The notes beneath the pieces were generated by a model that was not told where the DNA came from, did not search any database, and saw only the letters and a program-made list of their open reading frames with translations. From Deltaproteobacteria bacterium (lineage in GTDB: Bacteria; Desulfobacterota; Desulfobacteria; Desulfobacterales; SURF-15): DNA of 33,839 nucleotides. Made by a program: the position numbers and the translations under genes. The stretch covers positions 1 to 33,839 of the forward strand of contig JAHEHB010000006.1 of the NCBI GenBank assembly GCA_024644775.1. Direction: 5' to 3'. This document shows, piece after piece, positions 1 to 7,979 of this stretch (position 1 is its first letter; each line of letters opens with the position of its first letter).

Positions 1-44
1 TCGTAAAATTCTTGATCGCTGAGTTTTTCAAATTTTAACTTCAT
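1..44 (-). CDS. glmE: Glutamate (methylaspartate) mutase epsilon subunit GlmE, first codons only
   Basis: Only the first 14 complete codons lie in the window; the gene runs off its left edge. The start is ATG at 44, and the peptide begins MKLKFEKLSDQEFY, which resembles the conserved N-terminus of the glutamate mutase epsilon (catalytic, B12-barrel) subunit. A GGAGG ribosome-binding site lies at about 54-58, inside the last codons of glmL, and the glmL stop codon ends just before this start, so the two are probably translationally coupled. GlmE together with GlmS converts L-glutamate to (2S,3S)-3-methylaspartate. The identification rests on the short N-terminus plus the position directly after glmS and glmL. 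Confidence 0.72.
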   Translation of the reverse strand, partial: MKLKFEKLSDQEFY

Positions 45-45
45 A

Positions 46-1425
46 CTATAAAACCTCCATGTGATTTAAACAATTGGCAGCAATATCTTCGGATGCCTGT
101 GGTAAAACTTGGCTGATCAATCCGATTGAAAAAAGAACATAGTTGGAATCAATATACATCTTGGGGTGACGGGGTTTCAAGGCAAATGGGTTTTTAGGGT
201 CGAAAACGACTTTCTCCAGTACGGCCTTTGGATTTTTGCTGTTGATAATGGGCCCTCCGGTGCCGATGACCGTATGAATGTCGGTTAAATCTTTTCCATA
301 TTGGACGAGAGTCTTTCCCATGGGGGTCCATAGCTCTTCAAGAGAGCCCGCATGACGGTTGATGGCGATATCGACGGCGGAAACCGAAAGCGCCAAATCA
401 AACGCCGCCTCGATCCCATTTTGAGGAAGCGCACTCGTATCGTTGGACCATGATGTTGTGAGTTGCTCCAATCGATTGGTATCGAAATGATCCGGTCTTT
501 GGATGTCGGTTAAAAACCGGTCTTTTCCGACCAGCTCGACAATGGAAGAAATATTGTGCCGAACACCGATATCCCCTTCCACCGTCCGTTTTGCAAAGGG
601 TTCGGGGAGCCCTTTCAATACGATTTGAGGATCATGGGGAAGCCCCTCGGTGATGGAATGGACATCGGTGGTGGCCCCGCCCACATCAACGATAACAACC
701 CCGCTGTCAACGACGCCGGCAATGGTTTTGGCTGCCTCCAAAACCGCTAGCGGGGTGGGAAATACAATCGAGTCGATGAAACGGTTGATTTTGTCCAGAC
801 CTTTTGCATGGATGATGTGTTTGATGAATATTTCCCTGATGATCTCTTTAACCGAACCGACATTGATTTTGTTCAGGCTCGGCATCACATTGTCGGCAAA
901 ATAGACGGTTTTTCTGGAGTGGTCGAAATATTTTTGGATGGGATCGACTGCCTCTCGATTGCCGGCCACGATGACGGGACATCCGATGTCCGAATTGCCG
1001 ATTTTTCGGGCATTATGGATGATGGTCTTTTTGTCTCCGCCGTCGGTTCCACCGGCCAACAGGAGCAAATCCGGATCGATCCCTCTGATTTTTCGGATAT
1101 GTTGGTCCGTCAGTGCGAAAGAATAAGTCGAGATCACCTTGGCGCCCGCGCCGAGCGCGGCCCGCTTGGCCGCCTCCACCGTCAAGTCGGGCACAAGACC
1201 GACAGCCACCATCCGCAACCCGCCGGCTGCACTGCTGGATGCATATTTTTCCTCAAGAAGTGCTTCGGAAACGGCGGATGCTTTTAACTGCTGAAGCCCG
1301 TTGCTGAATCCGACGGAAACGTCGGACAGGGTGGTGGGCGAGCATGTGGATCTCACGATCTGTCGACTTTCGGTATCGATAACGACCAACTTGGTAAATG
1401 TACTTCCGATATCGATGAGCAGCAT
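46..1425 (-). CDS. glmL: Glutamate mutase accessory protein GlmL (MutL family)
   Basis: This 459-residue protein belongs to the GlmL/MutL family of ASKHA-fold ATPases, thought to reactivate or chaperone the adenosylcobalamin-dependent glutamate mutase. Visible ATP-fold signatures are the N-terminal phosphate loop around residues 4-12 (LIDIGSTFTK), LAGGTDGG at about 123-130, VDVGGATTDVHS at about 246-257 and GTGGPI at about 388-393. The start is ATG at 1425, preceded by AGGA that overlaps the stop codon of glmS. It sits between glmS and glmE, the usual S-L-E order. The length is normal for the family and no damage is seen. The name is shared with the unrelated DNA repair MutL; this is not that protein. 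Confidence 0.93.
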   Translation of the reverse strand: MLLIDIGSTFTKLVVIDTESRQIVRSTCSPTTLSDVSVGFSNGLQQLKASAVSEALLEEKYASSSAAGGLRMVAVGLVPDLTVEAAKRAALGAGAKVISTYSFALTDQHIRKIRGIDPDLLLLAGGTDGGDKKTIIHNARKIGNSDIGCPVIVAGNREAVDPIQKYFDHSRKTVYFADNVMPSLNKINVGSVKEIIREIFIKHIIHAKGLDKINRFIDSIVFPTPLAVLEAAKTIAGVVDSGVVIVDVGGATTDVHSITEGLPHDPQIVLKGLPEPFAKRTVEGDIGVRHNISSIVELVGKDRFLTDIQRPDHFDTNRLEQLTTSWSNDTSALPQNGIEAAFDLALSVSAVDIAINRHAGSLEELWTPMGKTLVQYGKDLTDIHTVIGTGGPIINSKNPKAVLEKVVFDPKNPFALKPRHPKMYIDSNYVLFSIGLISQVLPQASEDIAANCLNHMEVL

Positions 1426-1434
1426 GATGGTTTC

Positions 1435-1842
1435 CTATTGAAGATCTTTACGAAGCCAGCTGATGACCTGATCGGGGGAAGTGCCGGGAGGCGCCACACG
1501 GTCAAAGCCCATGTCTAGGAACGTCTTTTCCACATCTTTCCAGTCCCGTTTGCCTACAACCAGGTTGCCGCCGACATAGAGTTTGATCTTGTCCAAGCCC
1601 GACTCGATACACTTTTCTCTAAATCCCCTGCAATCCAACTCGCCGTGACCATAGAGGGATGATACGAGGATGACCTTGGCGTCGGTTTCTACGGCCGCGT
1701 TGATCAATTCTTCCTGGGATACGGCAACACCGATATCCGATACATTAAACCCGTTCTTTTTCATGGCATAGGACAGCAATTTACTTCCGATGGTGTGCAC
1801 ATCGCTTCCAATGACGCCGATAATGACATTGTGAGTGGACAT
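1435..1842 (-). CDS. glmS: Glutamate (methylaspartate) mutase sigma subunit GlmS, cobalamin-binding
   Basis: This 135-residue protein is the small B12-binding component of glutamate mutase. The DxHxxG cobalamin signature is D14-V-H16-T-I-G19, with H16 expected to coordinate cobalt from below. SSLYGHGE at about 61-68 and the GGN motif near residue 90 line the nucleotide-tail pocket in this Rossmann-like fold. The start chosen is ATG at 1842, because the protein then begins directly at the conserved [12 protein letters not shown] and AAGGAG lies 12 bases upstream. A longer frame reaching 1875 has no ribosome-binding site. With GlmE it carries out the radical carbon-skeleton rearrangement of glutamate. 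It is not glucosamine-6-phosphate synthase, which shares the gene symbol. Confidence 0.94.
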   Translation of the reverse strand: MSTHNVIIGVIGSDVHTIGSKLLSYAMKKNGFNVSDIGVAVSQEELINAAVETDAKVILVSSLYGHGELDCRGFREKCIESGLDKIKLYVGGNLVVGKRDWKDVEKTFLDMGFDRVAPPGTSPDQVISWLRKDLQ

Positions 1843-1939
1843 CTGTAATTCCATCTCCTTTTCAGATAATGACAAATGCTAAAATTGATACAAACGTTGA
1901 AAGGTTTATGGTGCACCCTTACGGGTTATCTTGTTGAGT

Positions 1940-2554
1940 TTACTTTTCTCTAAAGTCAAAGCCGTCGATCCCGAGTCGTTTGTAATATAATGGCAATTTC
2001 TCGTTGAAATCGGCCCCGATTTTATCGTAAATACTGACCCCATGGATATCCGTTTCCACCACCAGGGGGCCGAAGTCTTCGAATTTGAACACCCAGAGCG
2101 CTTCGGGCAGCCCCAGGTCCAGCCAAAAGACGTCGACGATTTTTTTCACCTTCAGCGCGAACGCGCCGGCAAAGGTCCCGGTTCGGGACAGATGAACGCA
2201 TCCGAATTTTTTCATGGCCTTACGGGTCTCCCGGCCCACCCGGCCTTTGGCGATGATGGCTCTCATCTGCAGGCGTTCGATCACACTCGGTTCCCATTTA
2301 TCGAACCGGACGCTGGTGGTAATACTGATGGCCCTCACCCTGTAACTGCCGTCGGTTTCAGTCTTGATGATGGGACCGCTGTGCATCAAGACATTGTTTT
2401 GGGTGCTATCCAGCGGAAAGGCTTGGTTTTCCTCAATGTATTTTCGATAAAAGCCGCTTCTGCAGGTCCATATATTTCCGCTAATCGTTATGATGTCGCC
2501 GGCATGGAGCTGAACGACGTCTTCATCGGATAAAGGTACTGTTAATTTTTTCAT
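1940..2554 (-). CDS. Class I fumarase / tartrate-dehydratase type beta subunit, divergent
   Basis: This 204-residue protein is the C-terminal (beta) half of a two-subunit iron-sulfur hydratase; the alpha half is the next gene upstream. Conserved elements include SGN at 25-27, TTSVRFD at 79-85 (family T-T-S-x-R-x-D) and AKG at 102-104. The usual A-R-D-x-A-H stretch after the SG motif reads C31-R-S-G-F-Y36, so the expected histidine is a tyrosine. That is unusual and may mean a different substrate. The start is ATG at 2554; a TTG twelve bases further upstream has no better signal. Given the neighbouring glutamate mutase, mesaconate hydratase (mesaconase) is the most attractive role, but fumarase or another 2-alkylmalate dehydratase cannot be excluded. 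Confidence 0.8.
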   Translation of the reverse strand: MKKLTVPLSDEDVVQLHAGDIITISGNIWTCRSGFYRKYIEENQAFPLDSTQNNVLMHSGPIIKTETDGSYRVRAISITTSVRFDKWEPSVIERLQMRAIIAKGRVGRETRKAMKKFGCVHLSRTGTFAGAFALKVKKIVDVFWLDLGLPEALWVFKFEDFGPLVVETDIHGVSIYDKIGADFNEKLPLYYKRLGIDGFDFREK

Positions 2555-2580
2555 AGGCGTCACCAATTTTGATGCGTTTA

Positions 2581-3498
2581 CTAATATTTAAACCATCCCG
2601 GCCAGCTTGCTTTCGAAATTTCAGCATCTTTTGAAATTCTCAGGACGCCGACTCTGGCTGCCGGGCACTGGCACACCATCCCGATGGGAGTTCCGACAAG
2701 ATGGGTCAGTGCGATTTCCATGTGTATGTCGATGATCGTCGTTTCCCCCCCCATGCCGAGAGGGCCGACGCCGGTCGAATTGATGACCTCCAACAGTTCT
2801 TCTTCCAGATCGCTGATACGCGGGTCGGGATTCCGGCTCCCCACCTTTCTTAAGCAGGCAGCCTGTTTTGCTATCGCCATGCAGCTGTCGGCCGTGCCCC
2901 CGATGCCGACCCCGACGATGTTGGGCGGGCAGGTGGCCCCTGTCTTGTTGCCGTGGACCAGAAGACCGTCGAAGACAAATTTTTTGACTCCTTTGATCCC
3001 GTCGGCAACCAGAAGGGTCCTGAAGGAGGGGCCGAAAATTTCGGTGCCGCCGCCTTTGGGGGCATAAATGATTTCACAGAAATCGATTTCCGGATCGGCT
3101 TTGTATTCCAAAACGGGTGAACCCGGTCCTGTGTTATCCCCTGGGTTCAGCCGGGACAGCGGATCGACCACTGTGGGTCGAATGAACCCGGATTTTGTGC
3201 AAACCCTGACCGCGTTGTGAATAGCGGTGTGGAGGCGCGCTAAGTTGGGGCCCTCCACATCGCCCATGCGGATAAAAAAGACCGGGTAACCGGTATCGGC
3301 GCACATGGGGATTTGGTTTTCCTTTGATAAATTCAGATTGTGCAGATTGGTATGGAGATTGATTTTTCCAATCGAGCCGTCTGCTTCGTTTTGATAGGCT
3401 TTTTGAAGCGCCATTTCGTTTTCTTCAGGAAGCATGCAGGCGCTTTTATGAATGGTTTCAATCAGTTTTTTTTCCAATCGGTCAAAATCGATATTCAC
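2581..3498 (-). CDS. Class I fumarase / mesaconase type alpha subunit, 4Fe-4S
   Basis: This 305-residue protein matches the alpha subunit of class I fumarases and L-tartrate dehydratases. Candidate cluster-ligand cysteines are C66 in MCADTG, C190 in TCPPN and C276 or C278 in VCQCPAAR. GVGIGGT at about 196-202 and PLGMGG at about 246-251 are also typical. The start chosen is GTG at 3498 with a strong GGAG seven to eight bases upstream. An ATG at 3576 would add 26 residues but has no ribosome-binding site. The beta gene follows after 26 bases. The enzyme adds water to an unsaturated dicarboxylate, plausibly mesaconate to citramalate in this operon. The substrate is inferred from context only. 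Confidence 0.85.
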   Translation of the reverse strand: MNIDFDRLEKKLIETIHKSACMLPEENEMALQKAYQNEADGSIGKINLHTNLHNLNLSKENQIPMCADTGYPVFFIRMGDVEGPNLARLHTAIHNAVRVCTKSGFIRPTVVDPLSRLNPGDNTGPGSPVLEYKADPEIDFCEIIYAPKGGGTEIFGPSFRTLLVADGIKGVKKFVFDGLLVHGNKTGATCPPNIVGVGIGGTADSCMAIAKQAACLRKVGSRNPDPRISDLEEELLEVINSTGVGPLGMGGETTIIDIHMEIALTHLVGTPIGMVCQCPAARVGVLRISKDAEISKASWPGWFKY

Positions 3499-3659
3499 GG
3501 GTGACTCCTTCAAACATGGATATGGGTTGTATGACCCTAAAGGATCGGAAACAATGTGGAACCTTTTGTCCGTCATTTAGGTTGTGGTAGTCGTATGCGC
3601 TGCAACGACGGTCCGCCGTCTGTGAAACGGACAGAGCTCCCGGGCCTTTTATAAACGGA

Positions 3660-3980
3660 TCAATCTTCGACCACTATTTCAATTCCGCCCATGATCGATC
3701 CGCGAGATTTGCCATGCACATCCAAACAGAGGCTTCGGCTCACCCCGCCGCCGAGCGCCGCGTACATGACAAAGTTCAACGCTTTGATGCCGGGCAATTC
3801 AAACCGGTGGATTTTACCCTTGACGAGCGCGCCGTAAGCGGCTTTGACGCGTTCCACGGTTACCTGACGTTTAATCAGTTCAAAATGGGTCTCGTCATAG
3901 GGAATGACGGACACGTTGCTGATGTCGCCTTTGTCGCCGGATCTTGAGACGGCGATCTCTCGAAGTTTTATTTTTTTCAT
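3660..3980 (-). CDS. AtuA C-terminal-like small protein, partner of the AtuA-like protein
   Basis: This 106-residue protein resembles the small C-terminal domain that accompanies AtuA-like proteins, here encoded separately. It begins MKKIKLREIAVSRSGDKGD, and the motif RSGDKGDxxNVS at about 13-24 is characteristic. GGVSRSLxxDxHGK near residues 81-94 is also seen. Its ATG at 3980 overlaps the TGA of the upstream AtuA-like gene by four bases (ATGA), so the two are translationally coupled and probably form one complex. No enzymatic activity has been firmly assigned to this family; the name comes from acyclic terpene utilisation in Pseudomonas. The open frame extends upstream to 4133, but that part lies inside the AtuA-like gene. 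Confidence 0.82.
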   Translation of the reverse strand: MKKIKLREIAVSRSGDKGDISNVSVIPYDETHFELIKRQVTVERVKAAYGALVKGKIHRFELPGIKALNFVMYAALGGGVSRSLCLDVHGKSRGSIMGGIEIVVED

Positions 3981-5344
3981 GTCGACAACACCTCGGTAAT
4001 TTTCATTTCGTGACAAATGACGGTAATCGGCGCCCGGTGTCGGGGGATCAGCGAGGAATAGATGGCAAAGATCGGTTTGACGTTGCTGCGTGTCCCGCCG
4101 GTGCCCAATGGGCCGAAAAGTAGATGCCGGCATTCATAGAGAATTTTGCGTGCCGCCTTTTCGGTTTTTGTTCTTCCGGCAATACGGACTCTCACCTCGT
4201 TGGGCGGGGCTGCCGGCTCCGGCGCCATGGGGCCGAATATGGCATTTACCCCGATGAGATCGACCCTTAATTCAAGGATGTCATCCATCATGGGCTGAAG
4301 ATTGGTCTGAATCGCCTGGGCGGCAACTTTCGCCTTTTCATAACAGCCGGGACCGGCCCAACCCCTTTCCGCCTCGGCCATGTATCCGTCCATGACCCCG
4401 ATGCTGACCTTTAACGCCTCGGGCTTCTCTTTTCCCCTGGCTCCGGAGACTTCCACCCGGTCTTTACCGACGGAACGCATCTCAGCCCGGCTGAAATCGG
4501 CCACCACATCGGGGGTCTTGTAATTTTCGGGATCGTGGATTTCATAGATCATTTGAACCTTGCAGGTTGTGGGGGTTACGATACCGCCGGTGCCGGCCAC
4601 TTTTGTGATAACGGCGTGGCCATCTTCGCAAACTTCGGCTATGGGATAGCCGATATGGGCCAGGTCCGGAACATCTTCTGAGTATCCGGGGTCCCAATAA
4701 TTGCCTCCGGTGACGTATGCCGAGCACTCCAGGAGGTGCCCGACGAGGGTCCCGGCCGCCATAAGATCCCAATTGTCCGGCGGCCATCCGAATTCATAAA
4801 TGAGAGGCGCTAAAAATAGAGAGGGATCGGCGCAACGGCCGGTGATGACGACATCGGCTCCCTGATTAAGGGCTTCGACGATGGGGGTAGCCCCGATGTA
4901 CGCATTGGCTGACACTACCTCCCCGGGCAGCTGGTCTAAGGTTTCTCCGGTTTCCCATATCTTTAGGGAAGGGGAGAGTGTGTGGCGCACGTCGTCACCG
5001 AGGACGGCGGCAACCTTTATTCCGGGCAGGCCCAATTCCCGAATTACCCTTAAAACGCGGGCCGTTCCTTCGTCTGGGTTTGCCGCACCGGCGTTTGTGA
5101 TAATTTTGATGCCTTTTTCAGCACATATGGGCAGCACCGCTTTCATCCGGGCTTCGATATCCGGGTTGCAGCCCTCGGCCGGATTTTCGAGTTTTCTTCG
5201 CTGGGCGAAGGCCAAGGTCCGTTCCGCGAGATTTTCGAAACAGAGGTATTGGATATTCCCTTTTTCGGCGAGAAGAACTGCCGGTTCGAATCGTTCCAAC
5301 TCCGTCATGGCGCCGCCGCCGATTCTTACTATTTTTCTGCTCAT
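3977..5344 (-). CDS. AtuA family protein (DUF1446), large subunit
   Basis: This 455-residue protein is of the AtuA/DUF1446 family. Typical features are the start MSRKIVRIGGG, TNAGAANP at about 82-89, the ITGRCADPSLFLAPL region at about 165-179 and a long conserved C-terminal half. The start is ATG at 5344 with a modest GGGATGAG upstream. AtuA-like genes are found in catabolic clusters for branched carboxylic acids and isoprenoid-derived acids, but their reaction is not established to my knowledge. It lies between the aldolase gene and the mesaconase-type hydratase, which suggests a role on the same substrate. A second, differently built AtuA-like fragment lies at 25471-26121. Confidence 0.85.
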   Translation of the reverse strand: MSRKIVRIGGGAMTELERFEPAVLLAEKGNIQYLCFENLAERTLAFAQRRKLENPAEGCNPDIEARMKAVLPICAEKGIKIITNAGAANPDEGTARVLRVIRELGLPGIKVAAVLGDDVRHTLSPSLKIWETGETLDQLPGEVVSANAYIGATPIVEALNQGADVVITGRCADPSLFLAPLIYEFGWPPDNWDLMAAGTLVGHLLECSAYVTGGNYWDPGYSEDVPDLAHIGYPIAEVCEDGHAVITKVAGTGGIVTPTTCKVQMIYEIHDPENYKTPDVVADFSRAEMRSVGKDRVEVSGARGKEKPEALKVSIGVMDGYMAEAERGWAGPGCYEKAKVAAQAIQTNLQPMMDDILELRVDLIGVNAIFGPMAPEPAAPPNEVRVRIAGRTKTEKAARKILYECRHLLFGPLGTGGTRSNVKPIFAIYSSLIPRHRAPITVICHEMKITEVLST

Positions 5345-5399
5345 GGTCTCATCCCGTTAAATTCCCCTGTTTCAAGGTTGCTGTTGAAAAGAAACAAAA

Positions 5400-6167
5400 T
5401 CAGCCCCTGACCCCCGAGACGATTTCCCGATATGCCTTCATCAAAATGTCGGTTGCATTTCCAATGGGAACGATCTGGATTCCTTTATCCAACCACTCTT
5501 TGGCGCTGTTGACATCTTTGACCAGCAAACCCGAATAGGCGCCCTTTGCTTTGCAAGCAGCAATCATGCGCTCGACGCATGCCAGAATTTTTGGATCGTT
5601 GGTCTGCCCCGGAATGCCCAAGTCCTGGGAAAGATCGGCTCTGCCGATAACGGCCCCATCAATGCCCTCGACATCCAAAATATCGTCGATATTGTCGATC
5701 CCTTTTTGACTTTCAATCTGAACGATCAATATGGATTCGCGGTTCATGGTATCTATAAAAAGCTGCCCGTCAGGGGCTGTAAACCCGCTGTGAGCACCGG
5801 CAAGATTCATCCCTCTTTCCCCCAGGGGCTGATATTTGGCATGCCGCACCACCTCACGGGCTTCTTCCGCCGTGTCCACATGGGGAATCAACAGACCCAT
5901 GGCCCCGCAATCCAAGGGTTTGGATATCAGATGGGGTTGTTTTCCGGAGGGCCTGACAATGGGAACGATGTCGGACAGCTGGGCGGTAAAACATAATTCC
6001 GAAACGGTTTCCAGATTCATGCTGGAATGTTCCATATCGATGTAGACAAAATCGAATCCGCACTGCGCAATCATATGGACAAGAGAGGTGGAACGGATGT
6101 TTCGCACCCAGGTTCCGAGCACCATCTCACCGCTTTCCAGTTTTCGTTTCATTTTGTTTTCTTTCAT
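5400..6167 (-). CDS. HpcH/HpaI family class II aldolase
   Basis: This 255-residue protein belongs to the HpcH/HpaI aldolases that cleave or form 2-oxo-4-hydroxy acids, releasing pyruvate, in a divalent-metal-dependent way. The catalytic motif DMEHS is at 44-48 with H47, an arginine at R72 (VRPSG), and metal ligands E152 (VQIES) and D178 (GRADLS) at the expected spacing. The start is ATG at 6167, five bases after a full TAAGGAGG; a GTG at 6173 lies inside that site. Relatives include 4-hydroxy-2-oxoheptanedioate and 2-dehydro-3-deoxyglucarate aldolases. Here a hydroxy-oxo dicarboxylate substrate is plausible, because an RraA-type aldolase and a hydroxyacid dehydrogenase are the neighbouring genes upstream. 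Confidence 0.88.
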   Translation of the reverse strand: MKENKMKRKLESGEMVLGTWVRNIRSTSLVHMIAQCGFDFVYIDMEHSSMNLETVSELCFTAQLSDIVPIVRPSGKQPHLISKPLDCGAMGLLIPHVDTAEEAREVVRHAKYQPLGERGMNLAGAHSGFTAPDGQLFIDTMNRESILIVQIESQKGIDNIDDILDVEGIDGAVIGRADLSQDLGIPGQTNDPKILACVERMIAACKAKGAYSGLLVKDVNSAKEWLDKGIQIVPIGNATDILMKAYREIVSGVRG

Positions 6168-6187
6168 TTCCACCTCCTTACTTATTG

Positions 6188-7162
6188 CTATTGCCCCTCC
6201 ACAATAATGTCCTGCTCGAGCAGCGGTTCATTTGCGATAATTTTTTTCATATTGTCGAAAGCGTGACGGGTCACGTTTACCACGTTGTCAAAGGCCGCGC
6301 CGCCGGCATGGCAGGTAGCCACCACGTTGTCCATCTGAAAAAGCGGATGGTCCGTGGTCGGCGGTTCCGTGGCGAACACGTCGATCCCGGCGCCGGCGAC
6401 GATGCCTTCAGTGAGCGCCCAGATGAGGTCGTCTTCGTTAATGACCCCGCCTCTGGCGGTGTTGATGACGATGGCGCCGGGTTTCATGTTCGAAAACACT
6501 TCCCGATTAATGAATCCTTTTGTCTCGGTAGTCAGCGGTACATGGAGGGTGATAATATCCGAGGATGTGATCACGTCCTGAAATGGGCGGTAGGTTGTCC
6601 CTAAATCGGCTTCCTTTTCCGGCGTGAGCTTTAAAATGTCATAGTAGAGCACCGCGACCTCAAAGCCCTGTAGGATTTTGGCCACCCGTTTTCCGATGTT
6701 TCCGCACCCGATAATTCCGACGGTTTTACCATTCAGCATGAAACACTGGGCCCGCATCTCGGTCTTGAGCCATCGACCGCCCCTTAAGTTTCGATCCACA
6801 TAGGGTATCTTGCGATACACCGACAACATGAGGGCAACGGCCAATTCAGCAACCGGAATGGCGTTGCAACCGGCCGTGATAGCAACGGGAATTTTGAGCT
6901 CCCGGGCGGTGTCGGTTGAAATTTTGTCATAGCCGATTCCCCATTTCTGGATCAGTTTGACCTTCTCGGCCGAACGGATCATCGGTTCCGAAACCGGCGC
7001 CCAGCCGGCCATAATAAAATCGGCATCTTTTGCCAACAGCATCTGTTCTTCTAGTTTATAAGAGTCGGCCATTTCAAGATAATACCCCTCCGGCACTGCA
7101 GATTGCATAATCTCTCGGACTTTGGGGTCATGGACATCCAGGCAGACAATTTTATACGCCAT
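6188..7162 (-). CDS. D-2-hydroxyacid dehydrogenase, phosphoglycerate-dehydrogenase-like
   Basis: This 324-residue NAD(P)-dependent dehydrogenase has the D-isomer-specific 2-hydroxyacid fold. The nucleotide-binding glycine motif is G152-C-G-N-I-G157, and the catalytic triad is R237 (TARGG), E266 (DVFATEP) and H285 (CHAGG). The start is ATG at 7162 with GGAGG eight bases upstream; the frame stays open to 7225 without a ribosome-binding site. It interconverts a 2-hydroxy acid and a 2-oxo acid. The length is too short for a serine-pathway enzyme with an ACT domain. It sits between two aldolase genes, so it probably prepares or removes a 2-oxo acid for them. The real substrate cannot be told from sequence. 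Confidence 0.9.
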   Translation of the reverse strand: MAYKIVCLDVHDPKVREIMQSAVPEGYYLEMADSYKLEEQMLLAKDADFIMAGWAPVSEPMIRSAEKVKLIQKWGIGYDKISTDTARELKIPVAITAGCNAIPVAELAVALMLSVYRKIPYVDRNLRGGRWLKTEMRAQCFMLNGKTVGIIGCGNIGKRVAKILQGFEVAVLYYDILKLTPEKEADLGTTYRPFQDVITSSDIITLHVPLTTETKGFINREVFSNMKPGAIVINTARGGVINEDDLIWALTEGIVAGAGIDVFATEPPTTDHPLFQMDNVVATCHAGGAAFDNVVNVTRHAFDNMKKIIANEPLLEQDIIVEGQ

Positions 7163-7241
7163 TTCTGATACCTCCGTTATGTATTCAAATTCCTCGACGG
7201 GTGTAGCCGTGTCTTTCAGTGCCATACCACTATCGTGTGTC

Positions 7242-7913
7242 CTATTTTCTCGATTTTTTCCTGGATATAATGGCCTTCAGTTCCTCAACCGGGGCATCGC
7301 TTTCGATGGCATGTTCCATGGTCGTTTCGACTTCATTTATAATTTTCAAATTTTCCATCAGTTCATCTATAAAATTTTCCGGAATGACCACGACGCCGTC
7401 CTCATCGGCGACAACGATATCGTTTGGTTTAACGGTAATGCCGCCGATTTCAATGGGTGCATTGTAGGTCGTCGGTTTGAAGCCCTTTGGCTTGTCTTTG
7501 GTCGCCGAACCGGTGCAGTAAAGCGGCATCCCGGCTTGACGAAAGCCGACAAGGTCCCTGGCGCCGCCATATACAACGATTGCGGCCAGGTTTTGTTTTC
7601 GTGCGCACGCCGCCTGATTGTCGCCTGTAAAATGCCCGTCATAGCCCTTCCCGTCAATGACGAGCACGCTTCCGGGTCTGGATTTCCGGATTACTTGATA
7701 ATTGGTGAATGTCTGCTCGCCGGGACGCGGTTGGGCGAAGGTTAAGGTCACCGCCGGACCGACGATCTTTTTGTCTTCGAACCCTCGAGCGGGACGAACG
7801 CCCATAACCCCACCATCGATTCCGGAAATGGCGAGTGCATCGGCTATCATCCCCGTGCTGAGCGCGCTTAGGGTTTTGACGACATCCTTTATCTCTTCGG
7901 GACCCTTACTCAT
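7242..7913 (-). CDS. RraA family protein, probable 4-hydroxy-4-methyl-2-oxoglutarate-type aldolase
   Basis: This 223-residue protein has the RraA/HMG-aldolase fold. The signature G116-G-A-R119-D120, the upstream GDNQAA near 97-102 and the V168-A-D-E-D172-G stretch near the end of the domain are all intact. The R and D residues bind the metal and substrate in characterised class II HMG/CHA aldolases, which release pyruvate from 4-carboxy-4-hydroxy-2-oxo acids. The start is ATG at 7913, with AAGGAGG eight bases upstream. RNase E inhibition, the other activity of the family, is unlikely for a gene inside a transporter and dehydrogenase operon. A damaged paralogue lies at 15875-16250. Confidence 0.87.
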   Translation of the reverse strand: MSKGPEEIKDVVKTLSALSTGMIADALAISGIDGGVMGVRPARGFEDKKIVGPAVTLTFAQPRPGEQTFTNYQVIRKSRPGSVLVIDGKGYDGHFTGDNQAACARKQNLAAIVVYGGARDLVGFRQAGMPLYCTGSATKDKPKGFKPTTYNAPIEIGGITVKPNDIVVADEDGVVVIPENFIDELMENLKIINEVETTMEHAIESDAPVEELKAIISRKKSRK

Positions 7914-7979
7914 AACAGATACCTCCTTCACAAAATACACGGCAAATTCACATACCCTTCATACCCCTTCGGGCTCGGC

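Noticed and set aside
808..1287. 159-codon plus-strand frame opposite glmL
   Set aside because: It lies antisense within a well-recognised gene, has no family likeness and is explained by codon use of glmL.
2042..2533. 163-codon plus-strand frame opposite the hydratase beta gene
   Set aside because: Antisense to a conserved gene and without recognisable domains.
3499..3659. Terminator between the AtuA partner gene and the hydratase alpha gene
   Set aside because: Only a five-base inverted repeat (GTCCG/CGGAC) with a long loop and no T run, so the operon probably continues through it.
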